64,000 bases of DNA from Roseateles_B sp041913905 (GCA_041913905.1 JAYSEK010000030.1:1-64000); one strand, 5' to 3'; counted from the stretch's first letter, positions 1 to 8,301 are shown. Numbers and translations are program-made. Notes: generated by a model not told the origin, from the sequence alone.

Positions 1-1952
1 CGAAGCGGCACCACTCGCTGCCCACGCAGGTCTTCACCGTGCGCAGCGCCTTGGCATAGGCATGGCCGCAGGGCATCCCCAGGTCCTGCCAGACGGCGGG
101 CAGGTCTTCCTTCTTCACGCCGAGTAGGTCGATGCGCTGGCCGCCGGTGACCTTGACGGTGGGAATGGCGTATTTGTCCACCACGTCGGCGATGCGGCGC
201 AGATCGGCCGCCGTGGTCTCGCCGCCCCACATGCGCGGGATCACGCTGTAGCTGCCGTCCTTCTGGATGTTGGCATGGCTGCGCTCGTTGATCAGGCGCG
301 ACTGCGGATCGTCGGCCGCCTCATGGGGCCAGGTGCTGATCAGGTAGTAGTTGAGCGCCGGGCGGCAGCTGGGGCAGCCATCGGGGCTGGCCCAGTCCAG
401 GGTCTGCATCACGGCCTCGCGGCTCGTCAGGTGGCGGTCGCGGATGGCCTCGCGCACTTCCTGGTGGCTCAGCGCCGTGCAGCCGCACATGGCCTTCTTG
501 CGCGGCGTGGCCGAGTAGTCGCCACCGGCCGTGAACATGATCAGCTGCTCGACCAGGCCGGTGCAGGAGCCGCAGGACGCGCTGGCCTTGGTGTGCTTGC
601 GCACCTCCTCCAGCGTGAACAGACCCTTCTCCTTGATCGCCTTGCAGATGGCGCCCTTGCTGACGCCGTTGCAGCCGCAGACCTCGTCGCTGTCGGCCAT
701 GGCGGCCGCCTTGTTGTGGCCTTCATGGCCCACGTCCCCGATATTGGACTCGCCGAACATCAGCCGCTCGCGGATGTCGGCGACGCTGCGGCCCTCACGC
801 AGCAGCTTGAAGTACCAGCTGCCGTCGACCGTATCGCCGTAGAGGCAGGCGCCGACCAGCTTGTCGTCCTTGATCACCAGCTTCTTGTAGACCCCGGCGT
901 GGGGGTCGCTCATCAGGATCTCCTCGCTACCCTCCCCGCCCATGAAGTCGCCAGCGGAGAAGAGGTCGATGCCCGTCACCTTGAGCTTGGTGCTGGTCTG
1001 CGAGCCCGAATAGCGGCCGATGCCGAACTGCGCGAGGTGCGTGGCGCAGACCTTGCCCTGCTCGAACAGCGGCGCCACCAGGCCGTAGGCGATGCCGCGG
1101 TGGGCCGCGCACTCGCCGACGGCGTAGATGCGCGGATCGGTGACGGTCTGCAGCGTGTCGCTGACCACCACCCCGCGCTGGCACAGCAGGCCGGCGGACT
1201 CGGCCAGCGTGGTGTTGGGTCGTATGCCGGCGGCCATCACCACCAGCTGCGCGGGAATCGCCGTGCCGTCCTTGAATCGCACCTGGCTGACGCGGCCGTT
1301 CTCATCGCCAAGCAGCGCCTCGGTCTGCGTGCCCAGGCGGAACTTGAGGCCGCGCTGCACCAGGGACTCGCGCAGCAGGCTGCCCGCCTGCTCGTCGAGC
1401 TGGCGCTCCAGCAGCCAGTCGCCCAGGTGGACCACGGTCACGTCCATGCCGCGCAGCATCAGGCCGTTCGCGGCCTCCAGGCCCAGCAGGCCGCCGCCGA
1501 TGACCACGGCCTGGCGGTAGCGGGTGGCGGCCTCGATCATGGTCTGCGTGTCCGCGATGTCGCGGTAGGCGATCACGCCGTCCAGGTCCTTGCCGGGCAC
1601 CGGCAGGATGAAGGGCGTGGAGCCGGTGGCGATGAGCAGGCGGTCATAGGCGGCCTCGGTGCCGTCGGCGGCACGCACCACGCGGCGGCGGCGGTCGATC
1701 TCGGTCACCGTCTTGCCCAGGTGCAGGGTGATGGCGTGCTCCTCGTACCAGCTCAGGGGGTTGAGGATGATCTCGTCCAGCGTCTGCTCGCCCGCCAGCA
1801 CCGGCGAGAGCAGGATGCGGTTGTAGTTGGGATGCGGCTCGGCGCCGAAGACGGTGATCTCGTACAGATCGGGGGCGATCTTCAGCAGCTCTTCCACGGT
1901 GCGCACGCCGGCCATGCCGTTGCCCACCATCACCAGTTTCATCTTCTTCATG
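1..1952 (-). CDS. nirB: Assimilatory nitrite reductase [NAD(P)H] large subunit NirB, C-terminus cut by window edge
   Basis: NirB reduces nitrite to ammonium in the cytoplasm with electrons from NAD(P)H. About 650 codons are visible. The order is an FAD-binding pyridine-nucleotide-disulfide oxidoreductase part (GNGMAG near residue 10; second Rossmann motif IGGGLLGLEA near 151-160), a BFD-like [2Fe-2S] domain (Cys425, 427, 460, 463), a second BFD-like segment (about 485-545), and the start of the sulfite/nitrite reductase ferredoxin-like half. The last visible residues include CVGSEWCR, which carries the first cluster/siroheme cysteines; the rest lies outside the window. The ATG at 1952 is preceded by GGAG. 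The gene is last of the visible nrtA-nrtB-nrtD-nirB series, 65 nt after the ATPase gene, so it should be under the same nitrogen/nitrate control. NirD and a nitrate reductase are expected just beyond the edge but are not seen. Confidence 0.96.
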
Positions 1953-2017
1953 CTAGCTCCAGGCAAGACCTGACCCTTCCGCTGCGATACGCGAGGGCCA
2001 GATCGGAGTGGTTCGTT

Positions 2018-2866
2018 TCAGGCTTCCTGCGCGGCTTCCCGAGGGTGCTCCGCCGAGGCCTGCGACCGCGCATGGCCGGCGTAGAGGAAGTCGATCACCG
2101 CCTTGCGGCATTGCAGGTAGACCGGGTCCTCGGCCAGCTGCACGCGGTCACGGGGACGGGCAATGGGAACCGCCTGGATCCGAGACAGGATCGCCGCCCT
2201 CTCCTCGGGCACGGGCGGGCTCATCATCACGATGCGGTCCGACAGCAGCACGGCCTCGTCCACATCGTGCGTGACCATCAGCACCGTGCTGCGCGTGGTG
2301 GCGACGATCTTGAGCAGCTCGTCCTGCAGGTGCGCGCGGGTCAGGGCGTCCAGCGCGCCGAAGGGTTCGTCCATCAGCAGCACCTTGGGTTCCATGGCCA
2401 GGGCGCGGGCGATGCCCACACGCTGCTTCATGCCGCCCGAGATCTCATGCGGGCGCTTGTAGGCCGCATGCGCCATGCCCACCAGCTCCAGCGCGGCTTG
2501 TGCGCGGGCCACCAGGCGCGGCCGGGCCTCCTTCGCGGCAAAGACGGTTTCCACGGCCAGCAGCACGTTGTCCAGGCAGCTCAGCCAGGGCAGCAGCGAG
2601 TGGTTCTGGAAGACCACCGCGCGCTCGGGGCCGGGGCCGGCAATCTCGCGCTGGTCACACAACAGCGCACCCTGGCTGGGCTTGAGCAGGCCGGCCACCA
2701 GGTTCAGCAGCGTGCTCTTGCCGCAGCCGGAATGGCCGATCAGGCTGATGAACTCGCCGCGACGGATGTCCAGATTGATGCCTTCCAGGGCCTTGAACGA
2801 GCCCTTGCGGGTCTTGTAGACCATCTCCACGCCCTGGATCTGGATGAACGGGTGGTTCGTCTGCAT
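2018..2866 (-). CDS. nrtD: Nitrate/nitrite-type ABC transporter ATP-binding protein
   Basis: Cytoplasmic ATPase that powers the nitrate/nitrite importer encoded upstream. The 282-residue protein has Walker A GHSGCGKST near residue 44, the ABC signature SGGMKQR, Walker B VLLMDEPFGAL and the switch His in VTHDVDEA. This is the single-domain NrtD type: the solute-binding-like extension of NrtC is absent, and the tail after the ATPase core is only about 30 residues. The ATG has a GAGGAG ribosome site 6 nt away and lies 10 nt after the permease stop, so translation is probably coupled. Taurine (SsuB/TauB) and cyanate ATPases are close relatives. The nirB neighbour and the NrtA-like binding protein decide for nitrate/nitrite. 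Confidence 0.92.
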   Translation of the reverse strand: MQTNHPFIQIQGVEMVYKTRKGSFKALEGINLDIRRGEFISLIGHSGCGKSTLLNLVAGLLKPSQGALLCDQREIAGPGPERAVVFQNHSLLPWLSCLDNVLLAVETVFAAKEARPRLVARAQAALELVGMAHAAYKRPHEISGGMKQRVGIARALAMEPKVLLMDEPFGALDALTRAHLQDELLKIVATTRSTVLMVTHDVDEAVLLSDRIVMMSPPVPEERAAILSRIQAVPIARPRDRVQLAEDPVYLQCRKAVIDFLYAGHARSQASAEHPREAAQEA

Positions 2867-2876
2867 GTGATGCTCC

Positions 2877-3767
2877 TCACTCCTCGAAACTGAAGCGCTT
2901 GGCGAAGGCCACCAGGGCCGATTCCAGCAGCAGACCCACGATGCCGATCACGAAGATGGCGACGATGATGTGCTGCACGTTGAGGTTGTTCCACTCGTCC
3001 CAGACCCAGAAGCCGATGCCCACGCCGCCGGTCAGCATCTCGGCCGCCACGATCACCAGCCAGGCCGTGCCCACCGAGAGCCGCACGCCGGTCAGCATGT
3101 AGGGCAGCACGGAAGGAAAGAGGATGCGCGTGAGCAGCTTCCACTCCGAGAGCTTCAGCACCCGGGCCACGTTGAGGTAGTCCTGCGGCACGCGCTGCAC
3201 GCCCACCGCCGTGTTGACCACCATGGGCCAGATCGAGCAGATGAAGATGGTCCAGATGGCCGCCGGGTCCGCGCTCTTGAAGACCAGCAGCCCGATGGGC
3301 AGCCAGGCCAGGGGCGACACGGGCTTGAGCAGGCTGATCAGGGGCGAGGCCATGCGGTTGATGAACTCGAAGCGGCCGATCACGAAGCCCAGTGGGATGC
3401 CCACCGCCGCCGCGAGGCCGAAGCCCAGCGCCACGCGCTGCAGCGAGTTCAGCACGTTCCAGCCGATGCCCACGTCGTTGGGGCCCTTGCGGTAGAAGGG
3501 GTCGCTGAAGAGCTGCACCGCCGAATCCCAGGTCGCTGCGGGCGTCGGGATGGGCCCACCCTTGAAGGTCAGCAGCGCCCACAGGCCGACCAGCAGCGCC
3601 AGGCCCAGCACGGGCGGCAACGCGCGGGCCAGCAGCGCGCTGAAGTCCAGCGGCTGGCGCTTCGCTTTGGGACGCACCGGCAGCGGTTTGGCCGCCGGCG
3701 CGGCGGAGGCGCCGGGCGTGCTCGCGGCGCTGGCTTCGCCCGGGGAATGGAAGACGGCGGACACCAT
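2877..3767 (-). CDS. nrtB: Nitrate/nitrite-type ABC transporter permease
   Basis: Inner-membrane channel subunit of the importer, 296 residues. The first 50 residues are Ala/Pro/Lys-rich and cytoplasmic (KPLPVRPKAKRQPLDF). They are followed by a first membrane helix (LPPVLGLALLVGLWALLTF) and the BPD_transp_1 core of about five helices, with an EAA-like loop around the segment ending GVQRVPQDYLNVARVLKLS. The ATG at 3767 is chosen because AAGGAG stands 5 nt before it; an in-frame ATG six codons upstream (3785) has no ribosome site. The gene sits between the binding-protein and ATPase genes in the usual order. Confidence 0.92.
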   Translation of the reverse strand: MVSAVFHSPGEASAASTPGASAAPAAKPLPVRPKAKRQPLDFSALLARALPPVLGLALLVGLWALLTFKGGPIPTPAATWDSAVQLFSDPFYRKGPNDVGIGWNVLNSLQRVALGFGLAAAVGIPLGFVIGRFEFINRMASPLISLLKPVSPLAWLPIGLLVFKSADPAAIWTIFICSIWPMVVNTAVGVQRVPQDYLNVARVLKLSEWKLLTRILFPSVLPYMLTGVRLSVGTAWLVIVAAEMLTGGVGIGFWVWDEWNNLNVQHIIVAIFVIGIVGLLLESALVAFAKRFSFEE

Positions 3768-3809
3768 GGGAACTCCTTGCTTCATGCGCTGTTCTTGATG
3801 GGGGCTGGC

Positions 3810-5135
3810 TCAGGCCTTGAGCTTGAAGCCGTCGGCATAGCGGGCAGGCTCCTTGCCGTCCCAGACCGTGCCGTCGATCAGCTTGCTCGATCGCATCGGG
3901 TCCTTGGGCACGCTGACCTTCAGCTGCGTCGCCGCCTCGCGGTAGAGATCCACCTGGTTGATCTGTTTGGCGACGCCCAGGTAGTCCGGGTGGTCCTTGA
4001 TCAGGCCCCAGCGCTTGTGCTGGGTGAGGAACCACATGCCGTCGGAGAGATAGGGGAAGTTCACCGCGCCGTCGTCGAAGAACTTCATGTGCCGGGGATC
4101 GTCCCAGGTCTTGCCCAGGCCGTTCTGGTAGCGGCCGAGGATGCGCTGGTTGATGGCGTCGACGCTGGTGTTGACGTAGCTCTTGTCGGCGATGGTCTCG
4201 GCCATCTTCAGCTTGTTCTGCAAGCCGGCGTCGATCCATCGGCTGGCCTCCATCACGGCCATGATCACGGCACGCGCGGTGTTGGGGTACTTCTTGACGA
4301 AGTCACCGCTGGCGCCCAGCACCTTCTCGGGATGCTCGGGCCAGATCTCCTGGCTGGTGGCCGCGGTGATGCCGATGCCGTCCATGATGGCGCGGTGGTT
4401 CCAGGGCTCGCCCACGCAGAAGCCGTCCATATTGCCGACGCGCATGTTCGCCACCATCTGCGGTGGCGGCACGGTGATGACCTTGGCGCCGCCCCAGGGG
4501 TGCACGCCGTGCGCGGCCAGCCAGTAGTAGAGCCACATCGCGTGGGTGCCCGTCGGGAAGGTGTGGGCGAAGCTGTACTCGCGCTTGTCGGTGCTCATCA
4601 GCTTGGCCAGCGAGGCGCCATCCACCGCGCCTTTGTCGGCCAGCTTCTTGGACAGCGTGATGGCCTGGCCGTTGCGGTTGAGGGTCATCAGCACGGCCAT
4701 GTCCTTCTTGGGACCGGAGACGCCCAGGTGCAGGCCGTAGACCAGGCCGTACAGCACATGGGCCATGTCCAGGTCGCCGTTGACCAGCTTGTCGCGCACG
4801 GCGGCCCAGGAGGCCTCCTTGCTGGGCACGATGCGGATGCCGTACTTGCGGTCGAAGCCCAGCACCGAGGCCATCACGATGGAGGCGCAGTCGGTCAAGG
4901 GGATGAAGCCGATGCGGACCTCCTCCTTCTCGGGCTTGTCCGAGCCAGCGGCCCAGGCCTGGGGCAGGCTCAAGCTGGCGGCAGCGCCGGCGGCGGCGCC
5001 TAGCATCTGGCGGCGTTCATGGAAACGCCGGGCCGCCCCCAAGTTTCCATGCACCCCTCGGGGGGCCTGGCACGTAGTGGCAGGTCTGGGGGCTCCATCC
5101 TGGTTCATCAAGCCCTCCTTGTGGCTGCGGGACAT
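3810..5135 (-). CDS. nrtA: NrtA/CmpA-family nitrate-binding protein with twin-arginine-like signal
   Basis: Extracytoplasmic substrate-binding subunit of the importer. It begins with about 40 polar residues, then RRFHERRQMLGAAAGAAAS and a hydrophobic stretch ending AWAAG, which resembles a Tat-type export signal. The mature part carries NrtA-family features: EEVRIGFIPLTDCASIVMA, FPTGTHAMWLYYWLAAHG, and MRVGNMDGFCVGEPWN. There is no obvious lipobox. Two starts are plausible: ATG 5135 with AGGAGA 6 nt upstream, and ATG 5108 with AAGGAGG about 5 nt upstream; both keep the signal. An open frame extends further upstream, but it runs through the leader terminator and is not believed. A cytoplasmic NasS-type sensor is an alternative for this family, but the export signal and transporter neighbours argue for the transport role. 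Confidence 0.9.
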   Translation of the reverse strand: MSRSHKEGLMNQDGAPRPATTCQAPRGVHGNLGAARRFHERRQMLGAAAGAAASLSLPQAWAAGSDKPEKEEVRIGFIPLTDCASIVMASVLGFDRKYGIRIVPSKEASWAAVRDKLVNGDLDMAHVLYGLVYGLHLGVSGPKKDMAVLMTLNRNGQAITLSKKLADKGAVDGASLAKLMSTDKREYSFAHTFPTGTHAMWLYYWLAAHGVHPWGGAKVITVPPPQMVANMRVGNMDGFCVGEPWNHRAIMDGIGITAATSQEIWPEHPEKVLGASGDFVKKYPNTARAVIMAVMEASRWIDAGLQNKLKMAETIADKSYVNTSVDAINQRILGRYQNGLGKTWDDPRHMKFFDDGAVNFPYLSDGMWFLTQHKRWGLIKDHPDYLGVAKQINQVDLYREAATQLKVSVPKDPMRSSKLIDGTVWDGKEPARYADGFKLKA

Positions 5136-5161
5136 GCGTGTTCTCCTGAAGACTGCAAAAC

Positions 5162-5219
5162 AAAAAGGCGTCGCGACCTGCTGATCGCGCGGTGAAGCGT
5201 GGCTCAGGGGTCGGACGCC
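5162..5219 (-). terminator. Leader intrinsic terminator upstream of nrtA, the likely target of NasT antitermination
   Basis: Read on the minus strand, a 5' arm GGCGTCCGACC (5219-5209) pairs with GGTCG-C-GACGCC (5178-5167) with a one-base bulge. An inner CTGA/TCAG pairing extends the stem, and five U residues (5166-5162) follow. The nrtA ATG is 27 nt further on. The 5' arm shares GGCGTCCG with the second ANTAR hairpin (5212-5227), so the two structures cannot form together. This is the arrangement expected for ANTAR-type antitermination. Confidence 0.85.
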
Positions 5220-5277
5220 TTTGTCCGGTAGGGATGCCGATGCGCTCGGCTTCTCGTCGAGACCCACGCCTTTGTGG
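5212..5277 (-). promoter_or_regulatory. ANTAR-target RNA: two hairpins with identical AAAGGC hexaloops
   Basis: Hairpin P1 (5277-5264) is CCAC-AAAGGC-GTGG. Hairpin P2 (5227-5212) is CGGAC-AAAGGC-GTCCG. Both loops have A at position 1 and G at position 4, the known signature bound by ANTAR domains. Between them is a third small stem (GCCGA/TCGGC, about 5236-5250). P2 overlaps the 5' arm of the following terminator. When the ANTAR protein holds P1-P2, the terminator should be prevented and nrtA-nirB transcribed. The nasT gene directly upstream supplies the ANTAR protein. Confidence 0.88.
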
Positions 5278-5293
5278 CCCTCGCAGAACACTC

Positions 5294-5309
5294 AGCAGGA
5301 AGCGTGCCA
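5294..5309 (-). promoter_or_regulatory. Sigma-54 (-24/-12) promoter of the nrt-nir operon
   Basis: The minus strand reads TGGCACGCTTCCTGCT. Against the RpoN consensus TGGCACG-N4-TTGCW only the first T of the -12 block differs. The invariant GG and GC are correctly spaced. Transcription would start near 5283, a few nucleotides before ANTAR hairpin P1, so the whole regulatory leader lies in the 5' end of the transcript. Confidence 0.87.
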
Positions 5310-5347
5310 GGCTGCGATCACCGCATCCATCGACCGGCCTTCTGCGG

Positions 5348-5398
5348 GGCACCCATTTGATGCACCGCAACATGCCTGGTGTGCATCGCCTTGGTGCG
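5348..5398 (-). promoter_or_regulatory. Two tandem NtrC-like enhancer sites
   Basis: Site 1 (5382-5398, minus-strand reading) is CGCACCAAGGCGATGCA. Site 2 (5348-5364) is TGCATCAAATGGGTGCC. Both fit the NtrC dyad TGCACC-N5-GGTGCA with two mismatches each. Their centres are 34 bp apart, about three helical turns, and lie some 70 and 105 bp upstream of the predicted start. That is the usual geometry for cooperative NtrC activation of a sigma-54 promoter. Site 1 lies just beyond the nasT stop codon. Confidence 0.72.
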
Positions 5399-5406
5399 CT
5401 CGCGCC

Positions 5407-6027
5407 TCAAGTGGGGCGCAGCAGGGACTGCGCCTCGATGATGCGTGCCGCCAGCTCAGCCATGGGCAGCTTGCGGTCCATGGCCAGCTTGCGCAGGCGC
5501 TGGTAGGCGGCCTCCTCGTCCAGGCCGGCCTCCTGCATCAGGATGCCCTTGGCGCGCTCGATGGTCTTGCGTGCGGCCAACTGGGCCTGGGCGCGGTCGA
5601 GCTCCCGACGCAGGGCCAGGTCTTGCTCGAAGCGCGCGATGGCGACCTGCAGCACTGGCGCCAGGCGCTGCGGCTGCAGCCCCGCCACCACGTAGGCGCT
5701 CACGCCGGCCTGCAGCGCCCGGCGCATGGGCGCATCCGCCGGATCCTCGGCAAACACCACCACGGGGCGCGGCAGCGCGTCGTTGATGGCGGCCAGATTC
5801 TCCAGCGTGTCACGCGTGGGCGAGTCGGCGTTGACGATCACCACGTCGGGCTGCAGCCTTTGCACGCAGTCGTGGATCAGCGCGGCGTTGTCCACGGTGC
5901 CCAGCACCTCGCAGCCCAGCTGCTGCAGCTCCTGCCGCAGCAGCTGGGGGCTGGCCACGCCGTCTTCGATCAGCAGCACGCGGATGCCCCGCATGCCGCC
6001 CGGTGCTGTACTTCCATGAGGGTCCAT
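5407..6027 (-). CDS. nasT: NasT-type ANTAR antitermination regulator with degenerate receiver domain
   Basis: Predicted RNA-binding regulator that lets transcription pass the nrtA leader terminator when nitrate or nitrite is present. About 206 residues: a receiver-like domain (roughly 13-130) and a C-terminal ANTAR domain (about 140-200; ERAKGILMQEAGLDEEAAYQ). NasT proteins normally have ID.DSP at the phospho-acceptor strand; here the segment reads VIVNADSP, so the acceptor position (residue 66) is Asn, while the acidic ED pair near residue 21 remains. The known partner NasS, a cytoplasmic nitrate sensor, is not encoded in the window. The start is uncertain: ATG 6027 is used, and ATG 5994 (MRGIRVLLIED) would give a more typical N-terminus; neither has a good ribosome site. 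It is transcribed in the same direction as the nrt operon but separated from it by the sigma-54 promoter. Confidence 0.9.
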   Translation of the reverse strand: MDPHGSTAPGGMRGIRVLLIEDGVASPQLLRQELQQLGCEVLGTVDNAALIHDCVQRLQPDVVIVNADSPTRDTLENLAAINDALPRPVVVFAEDPADAPMRRALQAGVSAYVVAGLQPQRLAPVLQVAIARFEQDLALRRELDRAQAQLAARKTIERAKGILMQEAGLDEEAAYQRLRKLAMDRKLPMAELAARIIEAQSLLRPT

Positions 6028-6204
6028 GGCTCGGAGTTTGCAAGTTCCATGCCGTTTTTGGCCCCATCGCGGCGTCTGCTGCCAAATGCATACAAGCCTG
6101 CGACGGAAGGGCCGGGCATCATGCGGAGCACAAAAGGGGCTCCCAAGCAGACGTCCCATACAGCGTGCCTCCCTGGTCGGAACCGCCAGCGAGGGATCCC
6201 CCGT

Positions 6205-6227
6205 GCAGTCCCGTGATCCGGGACTGC
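6205..6227. repeat. Perfect 9-bp inverted repeat in the leader of the HEETH protein gene
   Basis: GCAGTCCCG (6205-6213) and CGGGACTGC (6219-6227) flank a 5-base loop, ending 34 bp before the chosen ATG at 6262. It could be an operator or a 5' mRNA hairpin. No U-run follows, so it is not a terminator. The rest of the 234-bp gap between nasT and this gene shows nothing else that can be assigned. Confidence 0.5.
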
Positions 6228-6261
6228 GATGCCCTCTCTGCCACCCATGGAGATTGCTCTC

Positions 6262-8043
6262 ATGCTCGCTCGACTCCTTGGCGCCGGTCTGCTGGCCGGC
6301 GCCCTTCTTTTCCCGCAGTCCGGATCCGCCGGCCCGACCAGCATCGCGCTGGGTGACATCGACAAAGGCACGTTCTGCTATGGCGAAGCGCTCAACCTGC
6401 GGGCCGACGTCAGCGACCTCAAGACCGGCTTCAACGGCAGCAACTGGTTGTCCACCATCACGGGCGTCTACGGCCGGCGCTGGCCCAGCGGCAAGGCACT
6501 GGCGCAAGCCCAGGCCAACGACCAGTACTTCAAGGGCTTCGTGGACACCAGCAGCTTCAACAAGCTGGCGGAGTCGCTGATGGTGGCCATCCACGAGGAA
6601 ACCCATATGTGGGATCTGGACGGCAGCCGCACGCAGTGGAACAGCTACAGCTCGTCCTGGATCGACGACACGACCCAGTTCCTCAAGTTCCAGCTCTACG
6701 ACGCCGATGGCGGCTTCCCGCGCAAGGAGATCCTGGCGCTGATCAAGGATGACGCGTCCTCTGACATGGACAAGCTCTACCTGCAGGACAGCACGCAGGG
6801 CGACTACCACCTGCAGGGCGTGACGGCCGAGCTCAACGCCGGGCTCATGGGCCTGCCCGCGTCCCTGGCCGTGGCCGAGTTCATCGACGGCATCGGCGCG
6901 AGCAACGCGCGCGACATCGCCCTGACCAACCTCAGCTACCTGCAGCTCTATCTGCGCGTGGCCAAGTCCAGCCACGCGGCCTACTACGCCCGGCTCAAGA
7001 GCGATGCCACCTGGCGCAAGTACGTGCTGGTGCAGTTCCTGCGCACGGCCTACTTCATCACGCAGTCCGACCCCTACGCGGCCAAGCTGGGCAGCGGCAA
7101 GGTGCCGGCACTGATCAACCGCGTCTATGCGCCGGAGAACCTTGCCATCCTAGAGGATTTCAGCGGCTACAAGTTCCCAACGCGCATCAGCGATCACTGC
7201 ATGGGATCCGGGGCCAACACAGCACCGGTGATCACGGGCCAGCCGCAGAACGTCGTCGTCAGCGCAGGCCAGAGCGCCAGCTTCAGCGTGACGGCCAGCG
7301 GCGGCGGCCTGAGCTACCAATGGCGAAAGAACGGCGGCGACGTGCCCGCCAATGGCAATGCGGCGAGCTTCAGCATTGCCAGCGCGCAGGCCGCCGACGC
7401 CGGCAGCTACAACGTGCTGGTCAGCAACAGCCTGGGCACGGTGGCCAGCGCCGCAGCCAGCCTGACGGTCAACCCGGTTGCCGTGCAGGTCAGCGTCAGT
7501 CCGGCCAATGCCACGCTGAACATGAACGCCACCCAGGCCTTCTCGGCCACCGTCACCGGCAGCAGCAATACGGCGGTCACCTGGTCGGTGGTCGAGCCTG
7601 ACGGCGGCAGCATCAGTGCCAGCGGGCTCTATACCGCGCCAGCCAAGCTGGGCACCTTCCACGTCAAGGCCACCAGCCAGGCAGACAGCAGCCGCAGCGC
7701 CCAGGCCACCATCGTGGTCAACGGCCCCACGGACACCGGGACCACCGTCACCGGCACGCTCAGCGCCGGAAAGTCGGTGCGCATTCCGAGCGCCAGCCCC
7801 GGCTACTGGCAGATTCCGGGCCGCTACAACTTCCGCTTCAACCTGACGGGCCCTGCCAGCGCGGACTTCGACATCTACCTCTACAAGCAGGTGGGCAGCA
7901 GCTGGTCCGTCGTGGCCAAGTCCGAGGGGCCGACCTCGACGGAAGCCATCAGCTATGTCGGCGATGCGGGGCGTTACTACCTCCTGCTGAAGTCCTACTC
8001 CGGCAGCGGCGCCTACACACTCAAGTACTCGCTTTACCCTTGA
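6262..8043 (+). CDS. Secreted HEETH-motif putative metallopeptidase with Ig-like and PPC domains
   Basis: A 593-residue exported protein. A signal peptide (MLARLLGAGLLAGALLFPQ, cleavage near GSA-GP) precedes a domain of about 300 residues that I cannot place in a named family. It contains HEETH at residues 111-115, the HExxH zinc motif, and an acidic residue in TAELNA (E190) that could be the third ligand of a gluzincin. Then come an Ig-like domain (about 325-410; LSYQWRKNG, DAGSYNVLVSN), a second bacterial Ig-like segment (about 412-495) and a C-terminal pre-peptidase domain (about 500-593; DFDIYLYKQ, YYLLLKSYSG). Ig and PPC modules match those of the M4 protease downstream. ATG 6262 is preferred over 6229 and 6247 because GGAG lies 9 nt upstream and it gives a clean signal peptide. 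Proteolytic activity is inferred from the motif only. Confidence 0.75.
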   Translation: MLARLLGAGLLAGALLFPQSGSAGPTSIALGDIDKGTFCYGEALNLRADVSDLKTGFNGSNWLSTITGVYGRRWPSGKALAQAQANDQYFKGFVDTSSFNKLAESLMVAIHEETHMWDLDGSRTQWNSYSSSWIDDTTQFLKFQLYDADGGFPRKEILALIKDDASSDMDKLYLQDSTQGDYHLQGVTAELNAGLMGLPASLAVAEFIDGIGASNARDIALTNLSYLQLYLRVAKSSHAAYYARLKSDATWRKYVLVQFLRTAYFITQSDPYAAKLGSGKVPALINRVYAPENLAILEDFSGYKFPTRISDHCMGSGANTAPVITGQPQNVVVSAGQSASFSVTASGGGLSYQWRKNGGDVPANGNAASFSIASAQAADAGSYNVLVSNSLGTVASAAASLTVNPVAVQVSVSPANATLNMNATQAFSATVTGSSNTAVTWSVVEPDGGSISASGLYTAPAKLGTFHVKATSQADSSRSAQATIVVNGPTDTGTTVTGTLSAGKSVRIPSASPGYWQIPGRYNFRFNLTGPASADFDIYLYKQVGSSWSVVAKSEGPTSTEAISYVGDAGRYYLLLKSYSGSGAYTLKYSLYP

Positions 8044-8196
8044 GTACGACGCGAGCAATAACAAGAAAAGGTGGTGCCTTCTTGTGCCACCTTGGGTGAT
8101 CCGCCTGAATTCAATACAAGCCGACGCCGCAGGAAGTCGGCATCATGGATCCGCCATCGGCAGTCCCTGAAATGCCGCCGGCTTGCTCTTTCTTCA

Positions 8197-8224
8197 GCAC
8201 CGATCCCCATCGGTGCTTTTTTTT
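8197..8224 (+). terminator. Strong intrinsic terminator, 153 bp past the HEETH protein gene
   Basis: GCACCGAT (8197-8204), loop CCCC, ATCGGTGC (8209-8216), then eight T residues (8217-8224). The 153 bp between the stop codon and this hairpin also contain a smaller AAGGTGG/CCACCTT stem near 8068-8094 and no convincing gene. Confidence 0.9.
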
Positions 8225-8301
8225 GGTTCATCGGAACCTCTTGGCGCACGCCACGCCGCGGGTATTCAGGGGGGGCGAGGTATCCCGAACTTGGCTGCCA
8301 T

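Noticed and set aside
275..2893. Long plus-strand open frame opposite nirB and the nitrate ATPase gene
   Set aside because: Shadow of the minus-strand genes: low-complexity translation (Ala/Gly/His/Gln-rich) and no ribosome site. The minus-strand proteins match known families throughout.
5136..5291. N-terminal extension of the nitrate-binding protein to a start at 5291
   Set aside because: The extension would translate through the ANTAR hairpins and terminator of the leader. Two in-frame ATGs with good ribosome sites (5135, 5108) lie after the terminator.
6028..6975. Extension of nasT upstream to 6975
   Set aside because: It runs opposite the signal peptide and HEETH domain of the plus-strand gene and adds no recognisable domain. 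The receiver domain begins just after ATG 6027/5994.
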